The notes under the pieces are model-generated. The model saw only the letters and a program-made list of their open reading frames with translations, made no database searches and was not told where the DNA came from. A stretch of 64,000 nt of DNA, taken from positions 62,001 through 126,000 of the forward strand of contig JAURYL010000038.1 in NCBI GenBank assembly GCA_030653935.1, given 5' to 3'. The DNA comes from Pseudomonadota bacterium. GTDB lineage: Bacteria > Pseudomonadota > Gammaproteobacteria > Burkholderiales > Thiobacillaceae. The position numbers and the translations under genes are program-made. Position 1 is the stretch's first letter, and the number at the start of each line of letters is the position of its first letter. This document shows, piece by piece, positions 21,566-33,834 of the stretch.

Positions 21566-21922
21566 TTAGTCGTGCAGATCGTCCATGTCGCAGCCGAGGA
21601 CGCCGGCTAGTTTGCCGAGCAGGTCGGCCGAGGGCTTGGCCTTGCCATGCTCGATCATGGAGAGCATCTGGCGGGTCACCCCGCAGGCCTCGGCCAGCGC
21701 CTGCAAGGTCAGACCGCGATGGTCGCGCCAGACCCGTAGCGGCGATTCGCCGGCCAACAGACGGTCGGCAAATTCGGCGGGGAAGGTCTCTGCTTCACGT
21801 TCGGCTCTGGCGTCGGCGATGTCTTGCAGATCTTCCAGGCGGGCGAGCAGGGCATTCCATTCCACCAGCGGCACCACGGCAAAAGCCGGCACCCCGTTCA
21901 ATTCGATGAATTGCGTGCTCAT
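21566..21922 (-). CDS. XRE-family antitoxin/transcriptional regulator
   Basis: 118 aa. The C-terminal half is a helix-turn-helix of the XRE/Cro type (RGLTLQALAEACGVTRQMLS then MIEHGKAKPSADLLGKLAGVL). The N-terminal half (FIELNGVPAFAVVPLVEWNA) resembles the extra domain of antitoxins found with RelE-like toxins. Its ATG overlaps the stop of an upstream RelE-like fragment (ATGA), as expected of a toxin-first TA operon. The toxin is truncated, so this antitoxin is now an orphan; it could still regulate its own promoter or neutralise related toxins. Confidence 0.85.
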   Translation of the reverse strand: MSTQFIELNGVPAFAVVPLVEWNALLARLEDLQDIADARAEREAETFPAEFADRLLAGESPLRVWRDHRGLTLQALAEACGVTRQMLSMIEHGKAKPSADLLGKLAGVLGCDMDDLHD

Positions 21923-22020
21923 TTGTAGGCGTCTCCTCTCGGTGAAATCTTGACCACCAGTAATACCCGTTCGCCATTACGCAACTCGCGGATTGCGCGC
22001 CAGTCGCCCACTCGCAAGCA
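21919..22020 (-). pseudogene. RelE/ParE-like toxin, C-terminal remnant
   Basis: Read on the - strand, this stretch encodes LRVGDWRAIRELRNGERVLL then VVKISPRGDAYK and a stop that overlaps the XRE start. The RVGDxRxIxEL...VLLVVKxxxRxxxY pattern is the C-terminal half of RelE/HigB-type RNase toxins. No start codon or N-terminal half is present upstream, where a repeat begins (22111). It is therefore a truncated toxin left beside an intact antitoxin. Confidence 0.78.
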
Positions 22021-22110
22021 AGTGATATTTAACTCGCGGCTGCCTTGCTTTTTTCGGTATGCCAAAAAAGGTGCTTCTTGCGAATGCTGATGACGCCGAC
22101 CTGCGAGGTT

Positions 22111-22208
22111 CCCCCCTTTTACAAAGGGGGGCTAGGGGGGATTTGCCGACGCCCGCGCATGCGCCACCCTTGGAGAAATCCCCCTCAGTCCCCCTTTGGG
22201 AAAGGGGG
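22111..22208. repeat. Palindromic repeat of the CCCCCTTT...AAAGGGGG family
   Basis: Left part 22111-22144 (CCCCCCTTTTACAAAGGGGG, then GCTAGGGGGGATTT) and right part 22176-22208 (AAATCCCCCTCAGTCCCCCT, then TTGGGAAAGGGGG) are inverted copies with a ~31-bp centre. Each half is itself a hairpin. It is non-coding and may mark the point where the RelE-like gene was truncated. Confidence 0.85.
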
Positions 22209-22263
22209 AAGGCACTTGCCCGGGCGTTTCCACTCTCATCCTCTGCATTCGCGAGAAGAGATG

Positions 22264-22291
22264 AAAAAAGCCGGCTTGCGCCGGCTTTTTT
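22264..22291 (-). terminator. Rho-independent terminator of acnA
   Basis: Stem GCCGGC (22270-22275) with GCCGGC (22280-22285), flanked by six As on the left and six Ts on the right, 20 bases after the acnA stop on the - strand. On that strand it reads as a stem followed by a T-run. Confidence 0.9.
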
Positions 22292-22310
22292 CACTTCTAA
22301 GCGAACCCCC

Positions 22311-24995
<2,685 letters not shown>

Positions 24996-25167
24996 CGGGG
25001 AGGGCAAAAAGAAGCCGCGATTTTAACCTGGAAACCTCAGTTGACCGCTCTTCAACCCTTGAGAGTCCGCATGGACGCTACGTTCAGCGCCTTCGATGAC
25101 ATTCATCTGCCTGGTGACGCCGCTACCCGCCCGAGTGCACGGTTTCCGAGCCGGGGGCACAGCCAAG

Positions 25168-26316
<1,149 letters not shown>

Positions 26317-26407
26317 GGCCTGCCCCTCCGTTATCGTTGCCACGGGTTATCGGCAGCGGTTGTTCTTTCTTGAATGCGGAGCCTGGGACGCTGGTCACGG
26401 AAGCCGA

Positions 26408-27892
26408 TTACGGTTTGCGCCAGAACGGTTTGATCGCGGCCAGCGCGCGCGTGATCTGGCGATCCGAGCGGGTGCCCTTGCGAGCCTCCGCGCTCAACAG
26501 GCCCACGACCTGTCCGCCGCTGAAGGCGGTTTCCGGGTAGGCCTGGGCGAGCGTTCGCATCAGTCGTTCGGCCACGACCAGATCGTTGAGTGTTCCCAGG
26601 CTTTCCTGCAAGGCCTCCAGCCCGGCGATCGCTTTCTTGCCGCGCTTGCCATAGAGATTGGTCAGGGCATCGCTGGCATAACGCAGTTTCTTCACGGCGA
26701 TGCGCAGGGCGTGGCGGGCGGTGTCGTCGCCATCGGCCAGCACCGCGCCGCGCCGTTTAACACTTTTCCAGCGCCGTTCCAGCACTTTGGCCGCCCAGGC
26801 GCCTGCCTTCAGGTTCAGATCGGGCGGCGAAAGCAAGGCCTGGCCCAGCAGCAACACGGCATGGGTGAAGGCGGGGGAGGCCAGCGCGGCTTGCGCGGTC
26901 TGGCGCGCCGTTGCGGCTTGCGCCGCCACGCGCGCGGAAAATGCCTCGTCATGTGGCCATTCCAGGCGCGCCAGGGTTTCCTCCTGGAACACATCCCAGT
27001 CCCGCGCCGGGTTCAGCAGCGTCATGTGTTCACGCAGCGGCGCCAGCCAGGCCGGGTCGGGCTGGCGCAGCAGGCGAGCCAGCCCGAGCAAGCGGCGCAG
27101 GGCAACCCGGGTTTGATGCAGATATTCGCTGTCGTCCGCCTGTTCGAGAAAGCCCGACAGGTTGTCGACCAATTGCGCCAGCGCCGCCTCGGCCAACGCG
27201 ACCCAGGCCGTGCCGGCGGCGCCCGATGGCGTCAGTTTCGGCCAGACGGCCTTGCGCGGGGCCGGCTTGACCGCGCCGGCCAGGACATAACCTCTCACCG
27301 CCTTGCTGCGTGAGTCGATGCGCAGCGGCACGCGTTTCAGCAGGCCGAGCGCGGCGACGAAGAGGCCGTCCGGCGGGCCGGCTTTCAATTCCAGTTCGAT
27401 TTCGCACACCTGGCTTTCTGGCGGTTTTGCCTCCGGGGTTGCCAGCCTCGAGGCCTGTATCTCGCCCTGGTCCAGCGCGATCTCCATCACCGTTTCGCCG
27501 ACGCTGATTTGCCAGGTGTCGCGTTTGATGTCGGTGATGAATACCGGCGCCAGAAGCGCGAGGTCCACGCCCTTGAGCAGCGCCCGCGCCGCCGCCGGCA
27601 ACACCGCCAGATCCGGCGTGTTGCTCATCACCTGGACCTCCCATTCCGGGCGGGCGCTGAGCGCGCCCACGGCTGGCGCGGCGGCTTTCAGCGTCTGCAC
27701 CCAGTGATAACCGACGCGGCGCAGGCGCAGGGCGATTTTGCGGCGGGTGAGGGTGAAGTCGGGGGTGTCGTAATAGATGCTGTGCAGCCGCCGCCGTTCC
27801 GCCTTGACGCCGGCCAGCAGGGGATGCCGCCTGCAGCGGGTGACGTCGGCGGGGTCGAGGGCAAGCTTGAGTTCGATTTCCATGATTTCCAT
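26408..27892 (-). CDS. CYTH-CHAD inorganic triphosphatase
   Basis: 494 aa cytoplasmic protein. The N-terminal CYTH domain (~1-200) opens with EIELKLAL, the ExExK signature, and has further basic/acidic strands (KIALRLRRVGYHWVQTLK) lining the triphosphate tunnel. The C-terminal CHAD domain (~215-490) has repeated His/Arg helices (YLHQTRVALRRLLGLARLL, LRIAVKKLRYASDAL) that bind polyphosphate. E. coli YgiF has the same layout and hydrolyses tripolyphosphate. It lies back-to-back with ppk, so a role in polyphosphate metabolism is a reasonable inference. An ATG at 27883 is an alternative start. Confidence 0.92.
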   Translation of the reverse strand: MEIMEIELKLALDPADVTRCRRHPLLAGVKAERRRLHSIYYDTPDFTLTRRKIALRLRRVGYHWVQTLKAAAPAVGALSARPEWEVQVMSNTPDLAVLPAAARALLKGVDLALLAPVFITDIKRDTWQISVGETVMEIALDQGEIQASRLATPEAKPPESQVCEIELELKAGPPDGLFVAALGLLKRVPLRIDSRSKAVRGYVLAGAVKPAPRKAVWPKLTPSGAAGTAWVALAEAALAQLVDNLSGFLEQADDSEYLHQTRVALRRLLGLARLLRQPDPAWLAPLREHMTLLNPARDWDVFQEETLARLEWPHDEAFSARVAAQAATARQTAQAALASPAFTHAVLLLGQALLSPPDLNLKAGAWAAKVLERRWKSVKRRGAVLADGDDTARHALRIAVKKLRYASDALTNLYGKRGKKAIAGLEALQESLGTLNDLVVAERLMRTLAQAYPETAFSGGQVVGLLSAEARKGTRSDRQITRALAAIKPFWRKP

Positions 27893-27914
27893 TTCCAGCG
27901 TGAAACAAGCACCA

Positions 27915-27986
27915 GTAGAAGGGCCCGCTTGCGGCCCGAACCAGCCGCCTATGGCGCGATTTCGGGCCGCAAGCGAGCCCTTCTAC
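27915..27986. repeat. REP-like inverted repeat between the CYTH-CHAD gene and ppk
   Basis: A 26-base left arm (27915-27940, GTAGAAGGGCCCGCTTGCGG then CCCGAA) and right arm (27961-27986) are inverted with one mismatch and a 20-base spacer. It is the same family as the element inside czcB. It sits in the divergent promoter region. Confidence 0.88.
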
Positions 27987-28056
27987 AGCGGCGTGATAGA
28001 TGGCGTCTCGGCTTGAGGGTAGCATCACTGACGTTTACCCCTGTTACAGGCGCCTC

Positions 28057-30120
28057 ATGAGTCCTCAGTCGAATGTCGATCACCTCATCAACCGTGAACT
28101 TGGTTTGCTGGAATTCAATCGGCGCGTGCTTGCCCAGGCCGAGGACCCGACTACGCCATTGCTGGAGCGCTTGCGCTTCCTGTGCATTTTTTCCAGCAAC
28201 ATGGATGAATTTTTCGAGATACGGGTTGCCGGATTGAAGGAGCAGATACGGCTCAACCCGCACATGACCGGCCCGGATGGTCTCACCGCGCGCAAAATTT
28301 TCAAGGAGGTGGCGCGCATCTCGCATGCGATGGTGGCGCGCCAGTACGAGCTGTTCAACAGCGATGTCATTCCGGCGCTTGGCGGTGAGGACATTCGTTT
28401 CCTGCGCCGCACGCACTGGAACGAGGAACAGGTCGAGTGGATACGCGACTATTTCTTCAATGAATTGATGCCGGTGTTGACCCCCATCGGCCTGGACCCG
28501 GCGCATCCCTTCCCGAATGTGCTGAACAAGAGTCTGCATTTCGCCGTGGAACTGGCGGGCAAGGACGCCTTCGGCCGTAATTCCGGGCGCGCCGTGGTGC
28601 AGGCGCCGCGCTCGTTGCCGCGGGTGATCCAGCTGCCTAGCGACATCGCCGGCTGCGAATTCGGCCTGGTTTTCCTCTCCTCCATCCTGCACGCGCATGT
28701 CGGCGAGCTGTTTTCCGGCATGGAGGTGCGCGGCTGTTACCAGTTCCGCGTTACCCGCAATTCCGATTTGTTCGTCGATGACGAGGAAAACAAGAACCTG
28801 CGCGAACAACTCCAGGGTGAACTGCCGCACCGCCATTACGGTGACGCCGTGCGCCTGGAAGTGGCGGACAACTGCTCGGAGGAAATGAGCCGTTTCCTGC
28901 TCAACCAGTTTGAGCTGGGTCCGGACGACCTCTATCAGGTGCGCGGCCCGGTCAATCTGGTGCGTCTGATGAGCGTGCCGGATCAGGTGGATCGCCCGGA
29001 CCTGAAATTCGCGCCGTTCACGCCCGGCCTGCCGGCGCCGTTCACCAAATACCCGAGCGTTTTTCAGGCGGTGGCGGCGGGCGACATCCTGCTCCACCAT
29101 CCCTATCAGTCGTTCCAGCCGGTAATAGATTTCATCCGCGAGGCCGCGTCGGACCCCAATGTGCTGGCGATTCGCCAGACTGTGTATCGCACCGGCACCG
29201 ATTCGGAACTGATGCGCCAGTTGATCCTCGCCGCGCAACGCGGCAAGGAAGTCACCGCCGTGGTCGAGTTGATGGCGCGCTTCGACGAGGAAGCCAACAT
29301 CAACTGGGCGGAACAGCTGGAAAAAGCCGGCGCCCATGTGGTTTACGGCGTGGTCGGCTACAAGACCCACGCCAAGCTGGCCCTGGTGGTGCGGCGCGAG
29401 GATGGCAAGCTGAAGCGTTACGCGCACCTGGGCACCGGTAATTACCACCCGCGCACCGCCCGCCTCTATACCGATTTCGGTTTGATGACCTGCCATCCTG
29501 AGCTCTGCCAGGACGTCAACGATGTCTTCATGCAGCTCACTGGCCTCGGCCGCGCGCATGAGCACGAATATTTACTGCAAGCGCCGTTCACCCTGCATTC
29601 CCGGATGATGCGTTCCATCCACGAGGAGACTGAACGCGCGAAAGCCGGCGAGAAAGCCGTTGTCATCGCCAAGATGAACTCTCTGCTCGAACCCAAGGTC
29701 ATCCACGCGCTGTACGAGGCCAGCCAGGCCGGGGTGAAGGTCGACTTGATCGTGCGCGGTGTCTGCGCGCTGAAGCCGGGGATTCCCGGCCTTTCGGAAA
29801 ATATCCGGGTGCGTTCCATCATCGGCCGATTCCTGGAACACCACCGCATCTTCTATTTTTGGAGCGGTGGCAAGGAAGACGTCTGGCTGGCCAGCGCCGA
29901 CTGGATGGACCGCAACTTCTTCCGTCGCATCGAAACCGGTTTCCCGTTGCTCGACCCGAAACTCAAGAAACGGGTCATCAACGAAGGCCTCAAGCCTTAC
30001 TTGAAGGACAACTGGAACGCCTGGGAAATGCAGTCGGACGGCACCTACAAGCGCCGCGTCCGCCGCGGCAAGGGCTACGACGCGCAGACGCAACTGCGCG
30101 CGTTGCTTGGCGGGAAGTAA
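28057..30120 (+). CDS. ppk1: Polyphosphate kinase 1
   Basis: 687 aa from ATG 28057; the frame is open further upstream but that would run through the repeat region. PPK1 polymerises the gamma-phosphate of ATP into polyphosphate. It has the N-terminal domain (LINRELGLLEFNRRVLAQA), the head domain (~107-315), and two C-terminal phospholipase-D-like catalytic domains. The autophosphorylated histidine is His438 in YKTHAKLALVVRRE. Length is nearly identical to E. coli Ppk (688). The neighbouring CYTH-CHAD protein is divergent. A 15-bp tandem duplication covers the stop codon (30106-30135) and leaves the protein unchanged. Confidence 0.97.
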   Translation: MSPQSNVDHLINRELGLLEFNRRVLAQAEDPTTPLLERLRFLCIFSSNMDEFFEIRVAGLKEQIRLNPHMTGPDGLTARKIFKEVARISHAMVARQYELFNSDVIPALGGEDIRFLRRTHWNEEQVEWIRDYFFNELMPVLTPIGLDPAHPFPNVLNKSLHFAVELAGKDAFGRNSGRAVVQAPRSLPRVIQLPSDIAGCEFGLVFLSSILHAHVGELFSGMEVRGCYQFRVTRNSDLFVDDEENKNLREQLQGELPHRHYGDAVRLEVADNCSEEMSRFLLNQFELGPDDLYQVRGPVNLVRLMSVPDQVDRPDLKFAPFTPGLPAPFTKYPSVFQAVAAGDILLHHPYQSFQPVIDFIREAASDPNVLAIRQTVYRTGTDSELMRQLILAAQRGKEVTAVVELMARFDEEANINWAEQLEKAGAHVVYGVVGYKTHAKLALVVRREDGKLKRYAHLGTGNYHPRTARLYTDFGLMTCHPELCQDVNDVFMQLTGLGRAHEHEYLLQAPFTLHSRMMRSIHEETERAKAGEKAVVIAKMNSLLEPKVIHALYEASQAGVKVDLIVRGVCALKPGIPGLSENIRVRSIIGRFLEHHRIFYFWSGGKEDVWLASADWMDRNFFRRIETGFPLLDPKLKKRVINEGLKPYLKDNWNAWEMQSDGTYKRRVRRGKGYDAQTQLRALLGGK

Positions 30121-30135
30121 CTTGGCGGGAAGTAA
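30106..30135. repeat. 15-bp tandem duplication across the ppk stop codon
   Basis: CTTGGCGGGAAGTAA at 30106-30120 (ending in the ppk stop) is repeated exactly at 30121-30135. A GTAGGTCGGGTT-family inverted repeat follows (to ~30175). Confidence 0.95.
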
Positions 30136-30193
30136 GCCCGGGTTACGCGATGAAATCGCGAACCCGACCTACTGTTTGCCAAGCGCGCTCCTC

Positions 30194-31204
30194 CTACGCG
30201 AACGCGATCAACGCTTCCAGTCGAGCCAGCGCCGCGCCGCTGGCGAGGGCCTCCCGGGCCAGGACGACGCCCTCGGCCAGGCTGTCCGCGCGATCCGCCG
30301 CGAGCAGGGCGGCGCCGGCGTTGAGGGCGACGATGTCCTGTTCCGCGCAGGCTTTGCCGGAAAGGGCGAGCAGCAGTCGGTCTTTCGCGGCGGCGACATC
30401 GACAACCTCGAAGTAATCGGAGGTGCGGCGCTCGAAGCCGAATTGCTCGGGCGTGACCGTGTATTCGTGGATGGCGCCATCGCGCAGCTCCGCGATCCAG
30501 GTTTCCCCGGCGAGGCTGATTTCATCGAGGCCGTCGGCGGCATGCACCACCAGCACATGGCGACTGCCGAGTTCACGCAGGACTTCGGCCAGAGTACGGG
30601 TCAGTTCGCGGGCGAACACCCCCATCACCTGGTGCGGGGCGCCGGCCGGGTTGGTCATCGGGCCGAGCAGGTTGAACAGGGTGCGTACCCCGAGTTCGCG
30701 TCGCACCGGCGCCGCGTGTTTCATGGCGCTGTGGTGGTTGGGCGCGAACATGAAGCCGACGCCGATTTCCCGCACAGCCTGGGCAACCTTCTCCGGCGGT
30801 AGATTGACATTGACGCCGAGGGCCTCCAGCACGTCGGCGCTGCCGGACTTCGAGGACACCGAACGGCCACCGTGTTTGGCGACCCGGGCGCCGCAGGCAG
30901 CGGCGACGAAGGCGGCGGCGGTGGAGATGTTGAAGGTATGGGCGCCGTCACCGCCGGTGCCGCAGGTATCGACCAGATGCGGAACATCGGCCAGCGATAC
31001 CTTGGTGGAGAGCTCGCGCATGACGCTGGCGGCGGCGGCCAGTTCGGTGACGGTCTCGCCCTTGCAGCGCAGGGCGATGATGGCGCCAGCGATCTGCGCG
31101 GCGGTCAGTTCGCCGGTCATGATGGCGCGCATCAGATCGAGCATGTCCTCGCGCGCCAAGTCCTGGCGGGCGACGAGCCGGTTGAGCAGGGGGGCGTAGT
31201 TCAT
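30194..31204 (-). CDS. trpD: Anthranilate phosphoribosyltransferase
   Basis: 336 aa from the ATG at 31204, which overlaps the trpG stop (ATGA). It transfers phosphoribose from PRPP to anthranilate in tryptophan synthesis. Signatures: the PRPP loop [41 protein letters not shown] and [12 protein letters not shown]. Length fits the family (~340). trpC normally follows trpGD in betaproteobacteria but here the gene converges on ppk instead. Confidence 0.97.
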   Translation of the reverse strand: MNYAPLLNRLVARQDLAREDMLDLMRAIMTGELTAAQIAGAIIALRCKGETVTELAAAASVMRELSTKVSLADVPHLVDTCGTGGDGAHTFNISTAAAFVAAACGARVAKHGGRSVSSKSGSADVLEALGVNVNLPPEKVAQAVREIGVGFMFAPNHHSAMKHAAPVRRELGVRTLFNLLGPMTNPAGAPHQVMGVFARELTRTLAEVLRELGSRHVLVVHAADGLDEISLAGETWIAELRDGAIHEYTVTPEQFGFERRTSDYFEVVDVAAAKDRLLLALSGKACAEQDIVALNAGAALLAADRADSLAEGVVLAREALASGAALARLEALIAFA

Positions 31205-31773
31205 CGGCGGGTTTCCGTGAGAAAGTTTTTCAGCAGCGCGTGGCCGTGTTCGGTGAGGATGGATTCCGGGTGGAATTGCACACCTTCCACCGCCAGGGTC
31301 TTGTGGCGCACACCCATGATCTCGCCGTCGTCGGTCCAGGCGGTGATTTCCAGGCAGTCGGGCAGGCTTTCCCTCTCGATCACCAGGGAGTGATAGCGGG
31401 TCGCGGTAAAGGGGTTGGGCAGGCCGCGAAACACCCCTTTGTCGGCATGATGGATCGGCGAGGTCTTGCCGTGCATGAGTTGCTTGGCATGCACGATCTT
31501 GCCGCCGAAGGCCTGGCCGATGCTTTGATGGCCAAGACAAACGCCGAGGATGGGAATGCGCCCGGCAAAAGTATTGATCACCGGCACGGAAACCCCCGCC
31601 TCGTTGGGCGTGCAGGGGCCGGGCGAGACGACGATGCGGTCGGGTTGCATCGCCTCGATGGCGGCGAGGTCGATTTCGTCATTGCGGTGCACGCGGACAT
31701 CCTCACCCAGCTCCCCGAAGTACTGCACGAGGTTGTAGGTAAAGGAGTCATAGTTGTCGATCATCAGCAGCAT
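31201..31773 (-). CDS. trpG: Anthranilate synthase glutamine amidotransferase subunit
   Basis: 190 aa class I glutamine amidotransferase supplying ammonia to TrpE, possibly also serving PabB. The catalytic Cys79 is in [11 protein letters not shown], and the His/Glu pair is in QFHPESIL near the C terminus. [13 protein letters not shown] is the oxyanion-strand region. It overlaps trpD by 4 bases. trpE is absent from the upstream side, where an AT-rich stretch and a helicase relic lie instead. Confidence 0.97.
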   Translation of the reverse strand: MLLMIDNYDSFTYNLVQYFGELGEDVRVHRNDEIDLAAIEAMQPDRIVVSPGPCTPNEAGVSVPVINTFAGRIPILGVCLGHQSIGQAFGGKIVHAKQLMHGKTSPIHHADKGVFRGLPNPFTATRYHSLVIERESLPDCLEITAWTDDGEIMGVRHKTLAVEGVQFHPESILTEHGHALLKNFLTETRR

Positions 31774-31976
31774 GCTGAGTATATCCTATTGATATTTAAG
31801 TAATTAATGCTACTTAGTGCAATTTGGTACCCGCTTTTATACCCGCTTTATTTTTTGCTGGGATAGAAGTACGGAGTGTGCAAATTATCGCCGTAAATTA
31901 TCTGGCAGCATGTCAGCAAACACAAAACAGCCTGGCTGGTGCCACGGACACCGATTCGTAATGAGTCAATGGCCGG
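31774..31976. other. AT-rich non-coding segment upstream of trpG
   Basis: About 200 bases clearly richer in A+T than the surroundings (for example GATATTTAAGTAATTAATGC), with a direct repeat TACCCGCTTTTATACCCGCT (31829-31848). It probably holds the trpG promoter (- strand). The base composition change and the helicase relic next to it suggest an old insertion boundary. No open gene. Confidence 0.5.
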
Positions 31977-32362
31977 TCAAAGCAGCCGCCGTTCGTCTTC
32001 CTCGGTTGAACCCGTGTGGGGTAGGTTGCCGTCTTCGCATCCCATGATCCACACGTTGTCGAACTCCAGCCCTTTCGATGCATGAAGCGTCATGATCTGC
32101 ACAGACGGCAGAAACTCGCCTGCTTGAGCTTGCCGATCCGTTCATGGATCACCTCCGGGTGATTGGCGCCACGCGAGCTGGTCAATCCGTCGGCCAGTTT
32201 TTTCAGACCGGCCTCGAAGCGGGTGCAAAAGCGTTGGTTGATCCCCGTCTCTTTCAATTCCCGCCCCGGTGCATGGTAATACAGACGCATTTCGCCGGCG
32301 GCTTCAAGGTTTGGCGTAAAGATCACGAAGCAATATAACCGCCTCGTCTTCAATGCCAACAC
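31977..32362 (-). pseudogene. Relic of a UvrD/Rep-type helicase
   Basis: One - strand frame reads [20 protein letters not shown] then [20 protein letters not shown] and stops at 31977. This is the motif V to VI region of UvrD/Rep superfamily-1 helicases (T-x-H-x-S-KGLE, then EEERRL). Upstream, another frame (MRLYYHAPGRELKETGI... [11 protein letters not shown]) appears to be the preceding part, shifted out of frame near 32115. The N-terminal ATPase motifs and everything after ERRLL are missing. Confidence 0.78.
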
Positions 32363-32422
32363 CCTGATTCGATGACCTGGATTACTTCGGCGCGGTCGTG
32401 GCTAAATGGGCCACGGTAAATA

Positions 32423-33337
32423 TCACGGAATCGCCTCTTCCAGCAGTATCCGCGCGGCCCAGTCGTCGGCCGGGTTGGTGAGGCCGACGGCCGGGAACAG
32501 GCGGTGCGGCACCAGGGCCGGGAGCACCGCGCGCACGTCTTCGGGTTGCACGAAGGCGCGGCCTTGCAGGTAGGCCCAGGCTTGCGCGGCGCGCAGGAAG
32601 CCGAGGCCGGCGCGCGGCGAGAGACCAGTGGCGAAACGGCTGTCGCCGCGGCTGGCGGCGAGGAGGGCTTGCAGGTAGTCGAGCAGGGCATCGGAGACGT
32701 GCACCGCCTGCGCCTCTTGTTGCAGGCGGGCGAAATCCACCGGGTTGAGGACGGCCGGTAGGTTCGCCAGCAGGTCGCGCCGGTCCACGCCCTTGAGCAG
32801 GGCGCGTTCCGCCGCATGTTCGGGGTAGCCGAGACGGATGCGCATGAGGAAGCGGTCGAGTTGCGACTCTGGCAGGGGGAAGGCGCCGACCTGTTCGCTG
32901 GGATTCTGGGTGGCGATGACGAAGAAGGGGGAGGGCAGGGGACGGGTCTCACCTTCGATACTGACCTGGCCTTCTTCCATCGCTTCCAGCAGGGCGCTTT
33001 GCGCTTTCGGGCTGGCGCGGTTGATCTCGTCGGCGAGGATGACCTGGGCGAAGATCGGGCCGGGGTGGAAACTGAATTTCGCACTTTCCCGGTCGTAGAT
33101 CGCGGCGCCGAGGATATCGGCGGGCAGCAGGTCGCTGGTGAACTGGATGCGGTGGAAGTCCAGCCCAAGGGTGCGGGCGAGGGCGTGCGCCAGGGTGGTT
33201 TTGCCGACGCCGGGGGCATCCTCGATCAGCAGGTGTCCGCGCGCCAGCAGGCAGGCGAGGCAGAGGCGAACCTGATTTTCCTTGCCGAGGACGATGTGGT
33301 TGACCTGGGCTAGGGCCTGGCCCAGGGTGGGATTCAT
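32423..33337 (-). CDS. moxR: MoxR-family AAA+ ATPase
   Basis: 304 aa. Walker A is EDAPGVGKTTLA, Walker B VILADEINRASPK, sensor 1 IATQNPSEQ, then the MoxR lid domain with sensor 2 (GLSPRAGLGFLRA). MoxR ATPases act as chaperones that mature or remodel partner complexes, often with DUF58 and VWA membrane proteins. The usual DUF58 gene is not downstream; only ~60 bases separate it from the helicase relic, so the partner may have been lost or moved. A DUF29 gene is immediately upstream on the same strand. Confidence 0.92.
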   Translation of the reverse strand: MNPTLGQALAQVNHIVLGKENQVRLCLACLLARGHLLIEDAPGVGKTTLAHALARTLGLDFHRIQFTSDLLPADILGAAIYDRESAKFSFHPGPIFAQVILADEINRASPKAQSALLEAMEEGQVSIEGETRPLPSPFFVIATQNPSEQVGAFPLPESQLDRFLMRIRLGYPEHAAERALLKGVDRRDLLANLPAVLNPVDFARLQQEAQAVHVSDALLDYLQALLAASRGDSRFATGLSPRAGLGFLRAAQAWAYLQGRAFVQPEDVRAVLPALVPHRLFPAVGLTNPADDWAARILLEEAIP

Positions 33338-33356
33338 AACGGGAGCGGGAACAGCG

Positions 33357-33788
33357 TCAAGGTAGCCAATTTTGATCCAGTACTTCCGCTGCTATCCACG
33401 GACAAACCTCATTGAATTCTTCCAGCCCCGACTCGCGGGCCGCGAGGTCGGTGGCGTCACCCCAGACGGCTTCCCACCAGCGGGCGTCGGTGAGTTTGCC
33501 CTTGAGGCTGGGCGTTTCTTCAAGTGCGCGGGCAATGGCCCGGCGTTGGTTGCGGATGGTGATGGTCCAGCTCGTCCCGCGTCGTTCCGGTTGCTTTTGC
33601 CATTTCAGCAGGTGCGCCAGAAGGATGGCCATGCGATTGGCCAGTTCGCGTTGCTCGCTTTTTCCCACGTCCTCGATCTCCTCGGCCAGGTGTTCCACGT
33701 CGATCAGTTCAAAGCGCCCGGCACGCAGCAGCCTGGCCTGTTCGTTGGCCCAGGCCACCAGATCCTGTTCGTAAGTGATGATTCCCAT
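33357..33788 (-). CDS. DUF29 domain protein
   Basis: 143 aa from ATG 33788 (GATAGG before it); an ATG at 33815 would add 9 residues without a ribosome-binding site. The pattern YEQDLVAWANEQARLLRAGR, FELIDVEHLAEEIEDVGKSE, LLAHLLKWQKQPERRG and SWTITIRNQRRAI is typical of DUF29. The family is widespread in cyanobacteria and proteobacteria, often near TA or mobile genes, and has no firm function. It is helical and soluble. Confidence 0.88.
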   Translation of the reverse strand: MGIITYEQDLVAWANEQARLLRAGRFELIDVEHLAEEIEDVGKSEQRELANRMAILLAHLLKWQKQPERRGTSWTITIRNQRRAIARALEETPSLKGKLTDARWWEAVWGDATDLAARESGLEEFNEVCPWIAAEVLDQNWLP

Positions 33789-33834
33789 GGCATTACCTAT
33801 CAGGTGATGTTTCATCGGGGTCGATATTCCGCCC

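Noticed and set aside
27949..29565. 538-codon - strand frame opposite ppk
   Set aside because: Antisense to ppk1, no domain signature, composition typical of a shadow frame.
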